NCBI RefSeq assembly: GCF_027744825.2
Contig: NC_071335.1
Span: 10,951,001 to 11,015,000, forward strand
Length of the DNA: 64,000 nt
Reading direction: 5' to 3'
Source of the DNA: Synchiropus splendidus
Lineage: Eukaryota > Chordata > Actinopteri > Syngnathiformes > Callionymidae
In this document: piece after piece, positions 11,515 through 24,293 of the stretch
Numbering within the stretch: the stretch's first letter is position 1
Layout: every line of letters begins with the position of its first letter
Notes under the pieces: generated by a model
The model's input: the letters and a program-made list of their open reading frames with translations, nothing else
Told to the model about the DNA's origin: nothing
Database searches by the model: none
Translations under genes and position numbers: made by a program

Positions 11515-14500
11515 AGAGAGTGAGTGGAGATAGAGAGCACTTTTGTACATTAGAGACTGGATGTTCTTCTGAGATACATGACCTTGTTTGACATTGATTA
11601 ATACCAATCTACATTTTGTGTGGAGAGAAAAAGCTTGTGAGGCGCAGCAGAAAGAAGTCATTTAAATCTTACAAACATGAACACACACACGCAGTGCAAA
11701 GTACACATTCTATATGTGGACTCTTCTGCAGATAATGATAAAATAATAGATCAAGAGGAAGAAACCCAGGGGTGCAGATTTGAAATGATGCTTTCAGGTC
11801 AAATATTGAATCATTCTACCACAGGTTATTGCACTAGCTACAAAGTAGCCTCTTGAGGACACATTTTTAGTGAATGACAAATGGAGATTTCGGGTTTCAG
11901 AAGTCAAACCAATATTGTGAAATGTGTAAGAGGTCATAATATTTGAGCAACATCAACGCTGTTCATTCTAATGAAAGTGTGGACATCACTTCCTCTGGAG
12001 TCTCCATCATTAGCTCTGACCCGTCGCTGCTCCACTCAGAATTCTGTCTATGTATCGGTTTATAAGCGTTTCCCACTCGCGGTTCTGCGTCAGGACGGAT
12101 GCTAATTGCTTATTGATTCCCGCCCTGGCGCTGGTACTCTCTGGGTTGAAGGAGTGGCTCTTTGGTTAAAGTCCTTGGATTGAAACGCACTTTGACAACA
12201 ATTATCATGTGGCGTGGACTTCTGCCAGGTCTGGCTTCATAACTACAATCCTTTGATATTTTGGCTGCTCACCTGATGGACAGTCTACTGAAAAAGTCTG
12301 TAGTTCACTTCCTTTGTAGATTTAAAGAGCCTGGGGATTTCAAGTGGATCCTGCCACTTGGTTGACTAAACTCGGTGCTTTGATCCATTAACCACTTCAC
12401 AGGGCGATATCTCACCTCTCTTCTCTGGCCTCTTTTTGCCCTGGGAAGTGCTACATCCCAGAAAAAGCTAATTCAATGGTTTGACAATCGCAGCTTGTGC
12501 ACCTGTGGGAAGATTCCGTTTTCATTTCACTTCCACACAAATGATTGTCCCTGCAAGGAATCCACTTTACTTCATTTCTTTAAGATTCTGGATAGTGTCA
12601 TCACAAAGTCCAGGTATTTATGGTAAGTTGAAGCACTTGGCTGCAACATCAAAAACCTTGAAGTTGAAATGAGCACAGAAAGTGGTTAAAATCATGGAAG
12701 CTAAATCGATGAGTCATCTGCGTGAAACTTTACTTCAGAAAGTTGCAGTCCACATGGAAAAATGGTGCACATTTTCCAAAGGAAACGGCCTTAAAACACA
12801 TAACATAAAACAGCCTAGAATGCATTTTCATGCCAGAGCCATAACAGAAAGACGATAAATGAAGGACAGTGTGTTCTCTGCATGAATGGAGAATGCTGTT
12901 CATCAGTGTTCAACACGAAGCCAGTGGTGCTAGTTAAAGGACATGGCACTCTAGTACAGGGTTACACACATCAGTCACCTTGAGAGCCTTTTTTACAATA
13001 AAAAAAAACCCAAATTGAACGCTGCATTTAGTGCACTCAACAATAAATCCAAGACAATGTCAATAAGCACTTAAATAAGGAAAACATTGAGTCTACAAGG
13101 ACTTCTTTTAACATTTCCCATCAAAGGCTACCACAGCAAGATGGACAGTTTCATCATGAGTGTGTACAGGCTGATGTGTCCAAGAGGTTTTCCTGGATAT
13201 TGACCGCACGAGCAAGGTAAATATATATAATTCATGAGAAATAAATAAAACAAAATCATCTGAATTTTTATTCAGACAACGTAATAGATCCAAACTCTGT
13301 ATCAACAATTTTAACTACACTCTTTAAAGTCCTGGAAGAGGAGAATTGTGAAATTGTGGCCTGCACTTGCGTTTCTTCATCGAGGCTGCAACTGTTCACT
13401 AAGCCTTCCCTGAGGGGCCAACAGTGTTATCAAGCACCCCGGACAAGACAGATCAAGTCAACAATCCGAGGGGTTTACTTCACCACACCAACTCTTGAAC
13501 CCGGGATAGAGCTTGAACTCTTTACTGATCAGTGGTTGTCCAGGGTTTACCGCGTCTGGGGAACCATCTGGAGTGGCAGGGTGAGATGCAACACGTGGAC
13601 CCCAGCTCAGGGTGGCAGGAGGGAAACAACTGACTGCTTTTGAAGAGCGTCTGATGATGGAAATCCTTAACAGAGCTATAATAGGGCTTTGACGTACCTT
13701 TTTGCAACAATTATGAAACGTGAAGAGGCTTGATGTAATCAAGTTGCCATTGAAATGGAACAAACGCACCAAAATAAAAGAATGACAAACAGCCACAGCT
13801 CCTGCAAGTGGACTGTAAAACCGAACAGATGATGAACTGGACTGTATTGTAGTACTGAATGCAACATGAACTGTCACAGAAACTGGGTGGTCAGATCTGA
13901 TTATTTCAAGTTCATTCAGGTTCCACTGAATACACTTCACCAAACCAAATTACCAGCACAAGAGAGGCAATGGCTGTGGTTACATGGCGGCCCTGAAAAT
14001 CGAATTATTGCATGAGAGCGGCTAGGTTTAGATTTTTCAAATTCATGTAAAGAGCTTACTCCAACTACGGGAGAGAAATTAGAATTTTTCTTAGTCGGAC
14101 TACATGACCTGGATAGGGCCTTGCATATACATTTTATTCAAAGCTAGTCAATAAAAATAGATATAAATACAGGCGAAGGGCAGCATGTGGCCCCTGGGCC
14201 TCACTTAGCTCACCTCTGAAGTAACCCAACATCATGGTCAACCTGCAACCATGACAGGTCCTGATGGCAGAGTGAGAAGTGGGACATACACTGGCCCACA
14301 TCCCAAAAGGTGCAAACCAAGATCAGTCCTGGTTATTTTGAGGAGTCTGCTTTTTAAACATATTCAAAAATGAGAAAAGTTAGAGATGCAGGTTGGGTCC
14401 AAAAAGGGTTTTGTTATTTGCCAGCAACACCACTCTGCATGCTCATCATTCACCCACATTATGGATTTGAAGAATAAGGAGACTGCATTCATTATTAGAT

Positions 14501-14577
14501 CTATGACCAGAGTGTTACTTGTACAGGTCCAACCATGGTTAGTCACTGTGGTGGAGAGAACAACATATACTGTAAGT
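10946..14577. other. Intergenic, no gene seen
   Basis: Contains a T run (about 11150-11172) and a GT microsatellite, listed separately. The plus-strand frame at 13356-13643 and the minus-strand frame at 13458-13943 overlap each other and show no domains. Nothing else recognised. Confidence 0.5.
11473..11513. repeat. (GT)n microsatellite
   Basis: About 20 perfect GT units followed by a GA-rich tail. Length polymorphism is likely. Confidence 0.95.
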
Positions 14578-14748
14578 CAGGGGTCTGAAACCGGTCCTCA
14601 GAGGGCCACAGTGGGAGTAGATTTGTCTGCTGTCTGGTGCTGCTTGTTTCAGCTGCCACCTGATTGGCTAAACTGGGTGAGCTTGTTTGGTTGGAACAAA
14701 AACCCGCACCCACTGTGGCCCCTCTGTGGATCAAGTTTGAGACCCCTG
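14578..14748. mobile_element. Small hAT-like non-autonomous element, 171 bp
   Basis: Begins CAGGGGTCTGAAACCGGTCC and, read inward from the other end, CAGGGGTCTCAAACTTGATCC, so the ends are inverted repeats. GGGCCACAGTGGG also occurs near both ends in inverted orientation. The 8-bp flanks are CTGTAAGT and CCTTATGT (five of eight agree). Related copies lie at 38014-38223 and probably 48060-48170. The 209-codon plus-strand frame running through it (14386-15015) is therefore not a gene. Confidence 0.7.
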
Positions 14749-17700
14749 CCTTATGTTGATGGCTCATGTTTTGGATATGTTTCCACAAAAGAAAACCGCA
14801 GCCAACAAATGTCAATGATCAGCATTCCATCATTCCCTATTTTATTCCAGACGAAGGCAGCGGCCTTGTTGAAACTTGCTGCCACAGTTTGGGCCTTGAA
14901 AGTTTGTGTGTGTGTTTGTTATACCTTGCTGAGTGACAGAGTTATGTCATTTTACTTTCTTAAAGTGTATCAAGGGCGCCCAGTCTTGGACCAACTCTCA
15001 TCTGTACCGACATAAATGTGTCTGAAACACAATGTATTTGGACAAAAAGAGCCTTTGTCTGCAACGGCACATATTAATAATCGGTTCTTTGCTTTCAGAC
15101 TTTTTCAAAGAAACCCTTTGTTTCTGCATCCATTTGTGTGCTGTTGTAATTCACATGTTGTTCACATGTTTCTTACCGACGATGACTTCGTCTGATCATC
15201 GATTTGTTGTTTTCCCCTCATGGATATTTACCATTTGAACGCATCACGCAGGTACGCCGAGTTCTATTCTCCAGCTTTTGTTCGAACAGCTTTGATTTCT
15301 CAAGAGGGGACTTCAAGGTCAGATGGTTGTGTTCTGCCTCCAGCTAACACACAGGGTCTGATCTTTCTTTCATCCACACCGCACAATGGTAATTGATGGA
15401 AGTGTAAATGTTTAAATGAAAAATATCTTTCATTTCATTATTGTTACGAAGAGGGTCAACCACATCGAGAGTGGATGTGACGTGTGTTCTCTCCCGATGG
15501 TGACGCACTTTTGGAGCACATTACACAAACATATTGAAGTCAGTTTCATTGGAGATGTGCCATTTAATCTTACCAAAAAGCTCTCAAGGCGAGCACAGTT
15601 AGTTAAAATATTGAATGTAAAATACAAGAACGACTTTGATTATCAGAATAAAATCGAGATCAGTGTGTATACTGCTCATTATTTTCGATTCATTGGGCGA
15701 TATGAATACGGTAATAAGATTAAAACAGCTTCCATAGGTAACACAGACAAAAAAAACGATTCAAACATTAATGTTCAAAATAACAGCCAAAAAAAAAAAA
15801 ATCTACTACACCATCATTTCGCTTTGAGCTCAGGGGGATCACTCCAACTCAAAGTGTGTGCTTGTTTTATCCACTCACCTCAAGTCTCCTCTCCTCAAGA
15901 AACCCATCCTTGTTCCATCTCAAGAAGACACTCACTGTGCCATCTTTAAAGGGCAGCTAACCTGCCTTTGCATCTTGTCTGACTTATGTAGATATCGCAA
16001 AGGTTGTATTCGTGTTCTACCTTTCAGGATTAGATCGACATATTGTTACGTTCATCCCTGTTTTCAGGAGTGGAGTGGACAGCAGTGTAGTGACTTTGGG
16101 ACATCACTGCTTGAGAACATACATGTGTAACTTTCCACTCACCAAACTCATGCCGCCATACACAAGTTGTTCTGCTGTGACTAGAGAATCTGGGTGACTT
16201 TGGTGTGATATATTTCAGAATGTATTTTTAGTGCTATCACCTCTTGATCAGTTATTGTCAAATGGTGGGTCAGGAACCAAAAGTGGGTCACAAAGGCGCT
16301 CTTGGTGGGTCACGTACTTCGTCCTGAGCAATAAATAACTTGATTTTTTTCAAGAGTGATGGTTGAAGCAGCTTATTTTCTCTTTTGTATTGATTCAAAT
16401 GAAGTTGTTTCATTGCCTTGATTTGGTTCAGGCCTGCTGGCTGGTCCCAAACCAGACCAGTAGATCAGAAAAGAAGGTTTTCTGACTCAAACGTTGATGA
16501 ACTCAACCAAAAAAAAAAAAAAAAAAAATCAATTAAATTCCCTCCCTATTCTTTTCTCCTCCACATCCAATGATTTACTCCAGTCCCTGATCAATTGCAG
16601 CAGAAACGTTGGCGCAAAAGCGGAAAGAAGCCAGTTTGGTATTGTACTTCATGAAAACAAACCATAGTGCACTGTGAGCCATTACAACGTAGAAAGTCTC
16701 TGTAACTCTATGTCTAAGTCTATGTCGATATTTAATATCCCAAGCCGACATGGGTTCCTGTTTATGGGTTTGTCTGGGGGGCTTTTCTTGCTCCTCACTT
16801 GTTTTCCTTTCTGTTGATACACACAACTTATTCTCATATCTAAACTTTGACAAGACTCACTTCCAGTGATGCCCTCTTGCTTCATTGAGGGATGTCAGCG
16901 AGTTGCAACTTCTCCACAGTCTCGGGCTGACTCTGATTTGGAATGATAACAGTGTCTCGCAAACATTATTCACCACGGTTTGTTGTGTTTGGGACTGAGT
17001 AGCCACGGAGCCATGGCTCACCCACGCTACACTGAAGCGAGGTTCGTTCCCAAATGTTTCTCCTTCTTTTTGAATTTTGAAAAGGTTTCAAAGAGAGAAT
17101 CAGTAAGACAAACTAATACTGGAGGATAATGGTATCCAAAATGTTACACACAAAAGTCGAGTGCAATGCATGGTACGAACACATAAAAACGTATCTTGGA
17201 TGGCTGTAAAATATTCTGCTTGTTCCTCTGGGCTAGCTTTTCCACTGTGACAGGTGCACCCACACGCTCAAAGGCACACAATGTTTCTTTCTAAAGAACC
17301 TTTTATTTTCCACCTACCAGGTAGATTTAGGAGGCCTGGAAGTATGTAGCATCTGACAGTCAAAGATCAGCACATTCAAATTCCTTCTTGCCACTATTCC
17401 TAAATCACAGGGCAAGGCCTGCCTTCCACCTCTTTGTTGTCTTGACAGACATTATTTTCCAATCTTGCCTCTGCAAGACGTTGTGGAAGGGTTTACATAT
17501 TTCTGTCAGTCTGAGCAAGGAGGCTTACACCTACGCTGGTTGTTAAATCCTAGTAAGAATCGACAATCCTCTTGACGTCGGACTTTGCCTCCGACAGCTT
17601 GCAGTCACAAAGAATGTCAAAAATACAACAGACAATGCGGAGCACAATTTATTTGACAATTGATCATATGAATCCCAGGCAGGTCTTATTCATACGTCTG

Positions 17701-20041
17701 AAGAGAAACAAACATTAGGTTGATTGAACAGATCAACTGAATGTAAAGAGAAATGCCAGTCAGAAAATTACACAGTTGGAGAGTTGGCCAAAAGATTATC
17801 CACCCTCCAGTGAACCGTTCATGTCAGAGTAACTTATTTTCTGACTAAGACTAAGACTGTGCATTGTGGACAAAAACATATGATGACTGGTTGGTGTCAT
17901 GACATGGAAGCAACTGTATTGCTTTGAAATACATTATAGCAGAAGTTTACAAAATGACTTATATTGTTATTATCAAATTTTACATTCAGATTCAGACACA
18001 AATATGGACTGAACCATTTAATGTCATGAAAAATCCTGAATGAATGTAATTTATTTTGAAAACTTCTGTCTTTAGCTGGATTGAATTAAGCTCACAAAAG
18101 TTTCTGAATAGAATTAAATATTCATCCTTTTTTTTAGTATACATATACTGTATATCTGTGAAAATTTCTTTTGTGCTCACTGCACACATCAACAGAGACC
18201 CTGGGTGACTGCAGCATGAAGTTATACATCCAACTTCTGGATTTTATAAAATGACAATAGATCATCTTCACTTCTCCCTGGGGTGTTGCCACTTCAGTAT
18301 TTACTTTTGAGGTACAACTGAAGGCCCAGGTATGTTGTTTACATGCAATTTAAAGGTCCAAACTTAGCCCGACAAACACAATAATTTGGTTTTCTGGACT
18401 GTCATGTGACCATGGCTACTATCATATAGGTCACCACACTTACGTGCATGAGAGTTGATCTGGTTTTTAATTCATTTTAAAGTTAAATTTAATTGACTTT
18501 TAAGCCAACTAAACATCAAGCTCTTCCAGGCCTCGTACCTGATTTGTCCCCTCACGTTGTTGCGTCCATAAAGTTGTAAAGTTGGAGCAAAAATTATGAA
18601 TGCACGAGTACATATTTCCCCTGAAATATTCAACACTTTTGACATTAGAGGGCTGCTCAATAGGTAGATTGTAGCGCAGGAAAACAGGTGCGTCATGAAA
18701 GAAGCGTGATATTTCTTATCGCTCTGGTATTATACCACTAGAAATGCTGGCCAGAGAGATGTATACTTTGTTAGACTATGTTAAGCCCGCATTGTGAGAG
18801 GAAATAGAGCACTTATTTGAAAAAAAAAAAAAGAAATAAACATCAATGTCTTGCTGTCATCACCGGTCAGTTGTACATTTTGCGCCTGTCTTCTTGACTG
18901 AAATGACAATAGGTTTCAATTGATAATGTGGATATCCTGCCGTAAAATAAGAAGCGCAAGAATTGTAATTTTCCTGTCTGTATTGACTCGGACAATTACT
19001 GTATTGTCAGACAGGAGTACATTTAAATCCGCTGTCTTGACAATGCGCTGTCTGTCACACTTGCCAATTATAGTTCACTTCCAACAGCCTTAACTCCCGA
19101 TTCCTGTGCTGAATAGCAACCCCAGCAGTGCCCCCGAACGTCATCAGCTTTGGAAATGCTGACAGCTTGAAAAAGCAGCTGAGTCATTCTCAATGAACAT
19201 CAGAAAGCTTTTCCTCCTTCCCCTCTATCATCAGGATAACAAGCGTGCACAGACAGCAAAGGCATCACCTCCACTGCAAAATTCCCGCTGCAGCACGAGC
19301 TGTCAGAAAGTTAAAGACCATTCACCTTTTTTTCTCCCTCCGCTTTTCACATTTCAATTTTATTTTCCGAGAACAGATTTTCAATTCAGTGGCACTATTG
19401 AGAGTACAACAATAAAGCACTCCCGGCGATGTATCAATGAATAGCTTAAACATAATGTGGCACAATCTCATATGAAATCGGAGGGAATTTCACAAGAAAT
19501 GGCCACATTTAAAACGTTCCATCTACGTTGTCTTACGTCTCCCTAAACACAGTCGTTGCCCTTTATTGTCTGACAGCATGATGCCATGGTGCATCACACA
19601 TTCACTGACAAGCCAAAGCCAAAACTTCTCTTTTGCCCATTTGAGATATGAAAATAAACATCAAAAGGGAATCAGTATTTAAGCATAAACATGAACTGAA
19701 CAGGCTTCCACGACAGTCTTGAACATCCACACGCAAACTAAGTTTTAAACCATAAAATATCAGTTGGTTAGAGAGATGTTTCCATGTACATTTTGGTGAG
19801 TTATATTAGGAATGGATGTGCTGGGTAGAAGTTGAGGAGAAAGACACCCATGAGGTTCAAATAAAGAAGCACATGAAGAGGAGTGACAGGTTAAAGTGGA
19901 CAACACTGACTTTCTGCGGGAAACCCCAATGGAAAATGTCATTTGACAGAGAAGAGGAAACAAAATCAGATAAAATGATGGCTCAGCCAAGGCAATGGCT
20001 GGCATGTTACAGTCTATGACATGAGCCATAACATGGCACAA
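14749..20041. other. Intergenic, no gene seen
   Basis: Mostly unique AT-rich sequence. It contains a possible hAT-like remnant near 16258-16330 (GGGTC words) and A runs at 16510-16529 and 18820-18832. The 177-codon ATG frame at 15416-15949 has Lys/Asn-rich composition, runs through an A tract and has no domain I recognise. The segment 18960-19480 lacks repeats and contains short homeodomain-type AT motifs, so it is a candidate regulatory element only. Confidence 0.45.
16258..16330. mobile_element. Possible hAT-like remnant
   Basis: Contains three spaced GTGGGTC words in a pattern (GGGTCAGGAACCAAAAGTGGGTC) resembling ends of Charlie-type hAT elements. The other terminus was not found, so this is a fragment at best. 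Confidence 0.3.
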
Positions 20042-20289
20042 TACAAGCAACATCCGACTTACGACCGGGATCGAAGTCAGATTGGGTTGTAGCTACTACT
20101 GTAGTGGTAGATGGCTGTGTGAGAGTGAGATGCTGGGATACTGTGCTGCCGTAACTGTCGTACGCATTGCCGGGCTGCTACATGCTGCGGTGCCAGACAT
20201 TGAATAAAACAAAATAAGCATCTGCTGGCCGTGATCGTAAGTACGGGTGGACGTATGTCGAGCAGGTGGTAAGTCGGATGTTACTTGTA
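20042..20289. mobile_element. TA-flanked non-autonomous element with GTAACATCCGAC-type ends, 248 bp
   Basis: Left end TACAAGCAACATCCGACTTA and right end, read inward, TACAAGTAACATCCGACTTA are nearly perfect terminal inverted repeats of about 24 bp ending in TA, consistent with a Tc1/mariner-superfamily (possibly pogo/Tigger-like) element. There is no transposase. A shorter relative with the same ends is at 24991-25120. Confidence 0.75.
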
Positions 20290-20417
20290 TAGTAAAGAGG
20301 GATCGGATTCCCTGACTTGTTCAATAACAGAGTGATGGGACCAGCGAAACATGTCTACCTTCAGTGATGTCAGCAAGGATATACGCCACTGCAGCACAGT
20401 AACATGATCACATTTGC

Positions 20418-20638
20418 CAACCCATCCTCACTCCCGTGACACAATATATTGATGTTAGTAAGGTGGACTCTTGTGTCCTATAATGACAGTGCTGCATGCC
20501 TTCAGTGTTGCATGTTAATGCATAGGTGTTAATAGGGTTAAGCTGCCAATGCATCAACATACAACATTAAAGGCTGCCTTTTGTCATCAATATTGGACAC
20601 AACATCAGTATTTGTGAAAAATATATAATATATTGTTT
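20418..20638. repeat. Dispersed palindromic repeat family, copy 2 (fold-back)
   Basis: Starts CAACCCATCCTCACTCCCGT and continues with the family signature (TATATTGATGTT, GTGTCCTATAATGACAG, CCTTCAGTGTTGCATGTT). The second half, from about 20550, is the same sequence inverted (AACATACAACATTAAAGGCT, GTCATCAATATTGGACACAA), so this copy can fold back on itself. No coding content. Confidence 0.7.
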
Positions 20639-21616
20639 ATAGGCAATGGCTTTGTGCCAATACAGCTGGGTACAGACCTTCTTCTTGGTTCTTCGTCAGA
20701 CCTCCTTAACACCTGCTTAAGCTTTATTTGGCTCTTGAACTAACATGTTTGAAAGCACCTGGAAGTGACAGGAAACAAGATGGCAGTGAGAAGATATGGC
20801 TGACAGTGCTCGTCCTATGCTGGATTTTTGAATGTCCTGTCACAGCTCTGTACTGTGGAGACAAAGTGACAATCACAGGATTCACATCTCCGCTGGTTAC
20901 TGTCTGTGGACGTGGAGACAATAGTATCTGAATATTGTTTTGAAATTGGGCAGGCAGTATTGAGGCATTTAAACAAGCCAATCTGTACGGCCTTTCACGA
21001 GCAGATGCCGCTCACCTCTCACTTCAGTCTGAGCAACATTTGAGGGCGTGAGTCTATGAAAGTTTTGGAGACAATAAAGTTTGAAAAGAGACTCCGGTCA
21101 CCGAGACAACGTCATATTCAGTTACGCAGTAGGAGCAAAACAAAGGAGCAAGAAAGCGAATGAGACAGTATCAGATTCAGAGCAGTAACAGTCACACTCT
21201 GATGCTGATCGTACAGTGGGACCGTAAGTGAAGGGAGTGATCGGCAGCGCGGCTTCTGCATGAAGTGACAGTGCGTCTATTCAGTGTGACAGCTCCACGA
21301 GAAACACATTCTGGAGCTCATTCAGGGTCAAAACACTGTGATAGAGGTAGCATGGCTTTAAAAACAAGATGCACTAGACGCCGCAGGAGTAAAGGATGCA
21401 GCTGTGGTAAATGACAGTGAGGATGCACAGCCATCATCATTATCATTGCTGGTTGAGAGATGAAGAAGAACTTCACAAGTGAAACAGATACGCATCTGCA
21501 AAAGTAATGTGATGATGTAAAAGTGACTGACGTAGGCCGACGTCTGGTGACGTCTTATTACACAGATTGGATGAGTACATTTCCTCCCATCCTGAGGTTC
21601 ACTCTGTAGCCTCACT

Positions 21617-21695
21617 GTTCCACAATGCTTCTTCTTCTCATCAACAGGAAGTCACCAGTGCCAGTACTTGGCTGATACTCACGTCTTCAAAAGAG
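21617..21695 (+). repeat. Local direct repeat, unit A
   Basis: GTTCCACAATGCTTC, a GGAAGTCACCAGTG block and GATACTCACGTCT occur in the same order and spacing as in unit B at 22407-22490, about 790 bp away. This is a diverged duplication of unknown origin. Confidence 0.55.
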
Positions 21696-22406
21696 ATGTC
21701 AAAGTTCAATATATCGGTGAAGAAACTCCAGTGTCCAAACTATGAACCATGGACCCCATATATCACTAAGCCCACATCGAAGAACCATTTGCATCTCCAC
21801 ATCTTTGCTCATTTTTCCCTCTTCTGCAATTGTGTATTTTCACTTTTACTTCCCCGTTTTCTCTCCACATTTTCTTCTGAATTTTGGCTCCTGGTATTCA
21901 ATACTGGTTCGCCCTGTCTTCGTTCATTGCTCTCAAACAATTCTGTAATTGCAATATGGCTCATTATTTTGGTGAAACTTTGAAATTGCAAACGACTGAA
22001 ATGTTATTTTGATGCGACGCTGCTCTATCAGTATATGAGATCTGATTCAAGAAGGGGAAAAAAAAAAGCACAGTAGGTCCCACGCAGTCAAAAATATGAT
22101 TAAACACTCCAGGTTGACTGAGGTGTCATGAAATCCTCTTCAGCGCTGCTAAACCCAATCTTGAAAACCACATCAGGTCAATGGTTAAATGAATGCAAAC
22201 TGGTTGCTGTGACTGCGCCTCAGTCACTGGAAGTTCATACTTTAAAAATAATCATTTCTCAATTTCCAGCTCAACGTTCATCTGTTCATGTTGGCGAGTG
22301 ACACATTTTCGTTTGTGAGGATAAACAGCAGCTAGTGGGGAGAATAGCAATTAATTGTTTTGTTTATCTGTTAAGTTATTTCCCCTCACACCTGTCTAGA
22401 CACAGT

Positions 22407-22490
22407 GTTCCACAATGCTTCGTCTCTTCATGAGCGGGAAGTCACTGGTGTGCACTAATGCCTGTACGCCACTGATATTCACGTCTCTGC
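22407..22490 (+). repeat. Local direct repeat, unit B
   Basis: GTTCCACAATGCTTC, GGGAAGTCACTGGTG and GATATTCACGTCT parallel unit A. The two are in the same orientation with several substitutions and small gaps. Confidence 0.55.
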
Positions 22491-24069
22491 AGATTGTGTC
22501 TGCCAGCGCAAACACATATTTTCTTCCCCTTTAGATTAAACTCCTGCAGCGGCTCTACCCCCCGTGACCTTTGTGCTGAACGTGCACGTGTAGCTCACGC
22601 GCCCCCCTCTGCATAAGCAAGTGATTGATGGTCTTATTACCTGAACTTTTAAAACAGCGGAGAAGTGATGAAGAGGAAAAACAAAAACGACTGTTTGCGC
22701 TCTATCATGGTGAATGAACACACGTGAGCGGCGTGTGGACACACACATTATGTTTCATTATTTATTGGAGGGCCATATTCATAAGAGCGCCGCAGCCCTC
22801 GGTGAAGCTTTAGCCACCATGGAGAGCCGTGCAACAAGACCAGCTTGTCACAGCTTCATCATGTTGCGGCGACTGTTTCACCAGATATTTTTTATACACA
22901 TTTAAAACTTTGCAAATAGATTAAACACAATACCTGAACATGCATCTTCCGTCTCTCTGTAGAGCCTCCTAAACGTTGAATGAGAGACTGAATTCATTGC
23001 AGTGTGTCTCTCTATTACAGCCATTTCACCTCGCACCAGCTTCTCTTTTCTTCTCACTTTCCACTTCCCCCTTCTTCTCTGTCTCCTCCATCTCAATTTT
23101 TGCTGATTGCTTTGCACCATTAATATTTCATGTGTAATGTGGCTCTTTTTGATACTGCCAGGGTGTGTATCGTCAGGTCTGTTTGTGCTCGTGCATGCGC
23201 CCGCACACACACACCGGTCTGGTTGCATATGTGCGCGTGCACCTCTGGTCTTTGTGAGTCCGTGCCACAGTATCAAATTCTGCTCCCACAGCTGTCGACT
23301 TGTCTGGCTGGGTTGTGATCTGTCTGTCTACCTCTTAACCTTCAACCTATCCTTTTCTTCTTCCTGTTCCAAGTCATTTCTTCATCAGCACCCATCTGTT
23401 ATGCATTGCTCCATTGCTGTTGGTTTTTTTCTATCCTCCTTCCTTTTCAAATGACTCCACCACAACCAGTCACAAACCATTACTTTATACGTCCAGAATA
23501 TTCTGCCACTGCATTATGTTTCGGCTCACTCTGTTTTGTAAAATGAAAATGTGTATGTTGCCGTACCTTATGCAGCAGGAGATCATTGTAAACTTAATAA
23601 TTTTGATTGAAAGGAAAAGATCACTCGTCTTAAGCAAAAGAATCAGGTGAAAGATTATTGGCAGAATGAGCTTCCTCCAGTGGGAGGCTGTGGTCTCACT
23701 TACGGATGCAGTTAGGAGCTCAGCTCATGTGTCGCCTCTGCTCCCTAAAGGTTCGTGTTTGTTGAATCCTTCAAGAGCAGAAGAAAGCTCCATAGTAGAT
23801 GAAGTGAGGTGTGGGCTTATCCAGTAGTGTATCTGAGCTCTTATCGTGAAGTGAGCTCAAAGGATCACGGAGAATCCAATTCCAAGTTTTTGATCGATAT
23901 CTGTGTTAATCCAATTAATAATATCTCTGAGAACCTGATTCTTCAGGAGTGTGTCTGGCTAAAATCGATTGAAAACCAATTAGTGTTGCTTCAGCTCACG
24001 TGTGTCTGAAGTTTCAGCAGCGCTGTAGACTTTCAATCAGCTACTACCCAGACATTCACATTCAGCTTG

Positions 24070-24200
24070 CAACACTACCTCACTCCCACGGCGTAATATA
24101 GTGATGTTGAGAAAGTGGACTTCTGCGTCCTATACTGACGCCAAAGGCAGCCTTCAGCGTTGCATGTTGACGCATTAGGTTTTCGACTAAGGCACATGGA
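24070..24200. repeat. Dispersed palindromic repeat family, copy 3
   Basis: Left half of the family: CTACCTCACTCCCACGGCGT, AATATAGTGATGTTGAGAAA, GCGTCCTATACTGACGCC, AAAGGCAGCCTTCAGCGTTG and TGTTGACGCATTAGGTTTTC. It ends close to the TA microsatellite at 24224. Confidence 0.75.
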
Positions 24201-24221
24201 GAAAGATGGAGGTTGTGATTC

Positions 24222-24223
<2 letters not shown>

Positions 24224-24290
<67 letters not shown>
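24224..24290. repeat. (TA)n microsatellite
   Basis: About 33 uninterrupted TA units directly abutting the truncated left end of the 683-bp-type element at 24291. The Ile/Tyr-repeat open frames crossing it are artefacts. Confidence 0.97.

Positions 24291-24293
<3 letters not shown>

Larger units (their letters stand above)
20639..24069. other. Intergenic, no gene seen
   Basis: Contains a local direct duplication (21617-21695 and 22407-22490). The 138-codon plus-strand frame at 21567-21983 and the 124-codon minus-strand frame at 22902-23276 show no recognisable domain. A CA/TG-rich patch lies near 23190-23250. Confidence 0.45.

Noticed and set aside
14386..15015. 209-codon plus-strand frame as a gene
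   Set aside because: A hAT-like element with inverted ends occupies 14578-14748 in its middle; the frame is fortuitous.
15416..15949. 177-codon ATG frame as a gene
   Set aside because: Lys/Asn-rich, crosses an A run, shows no domain, splice context or homologue that I can recognise.
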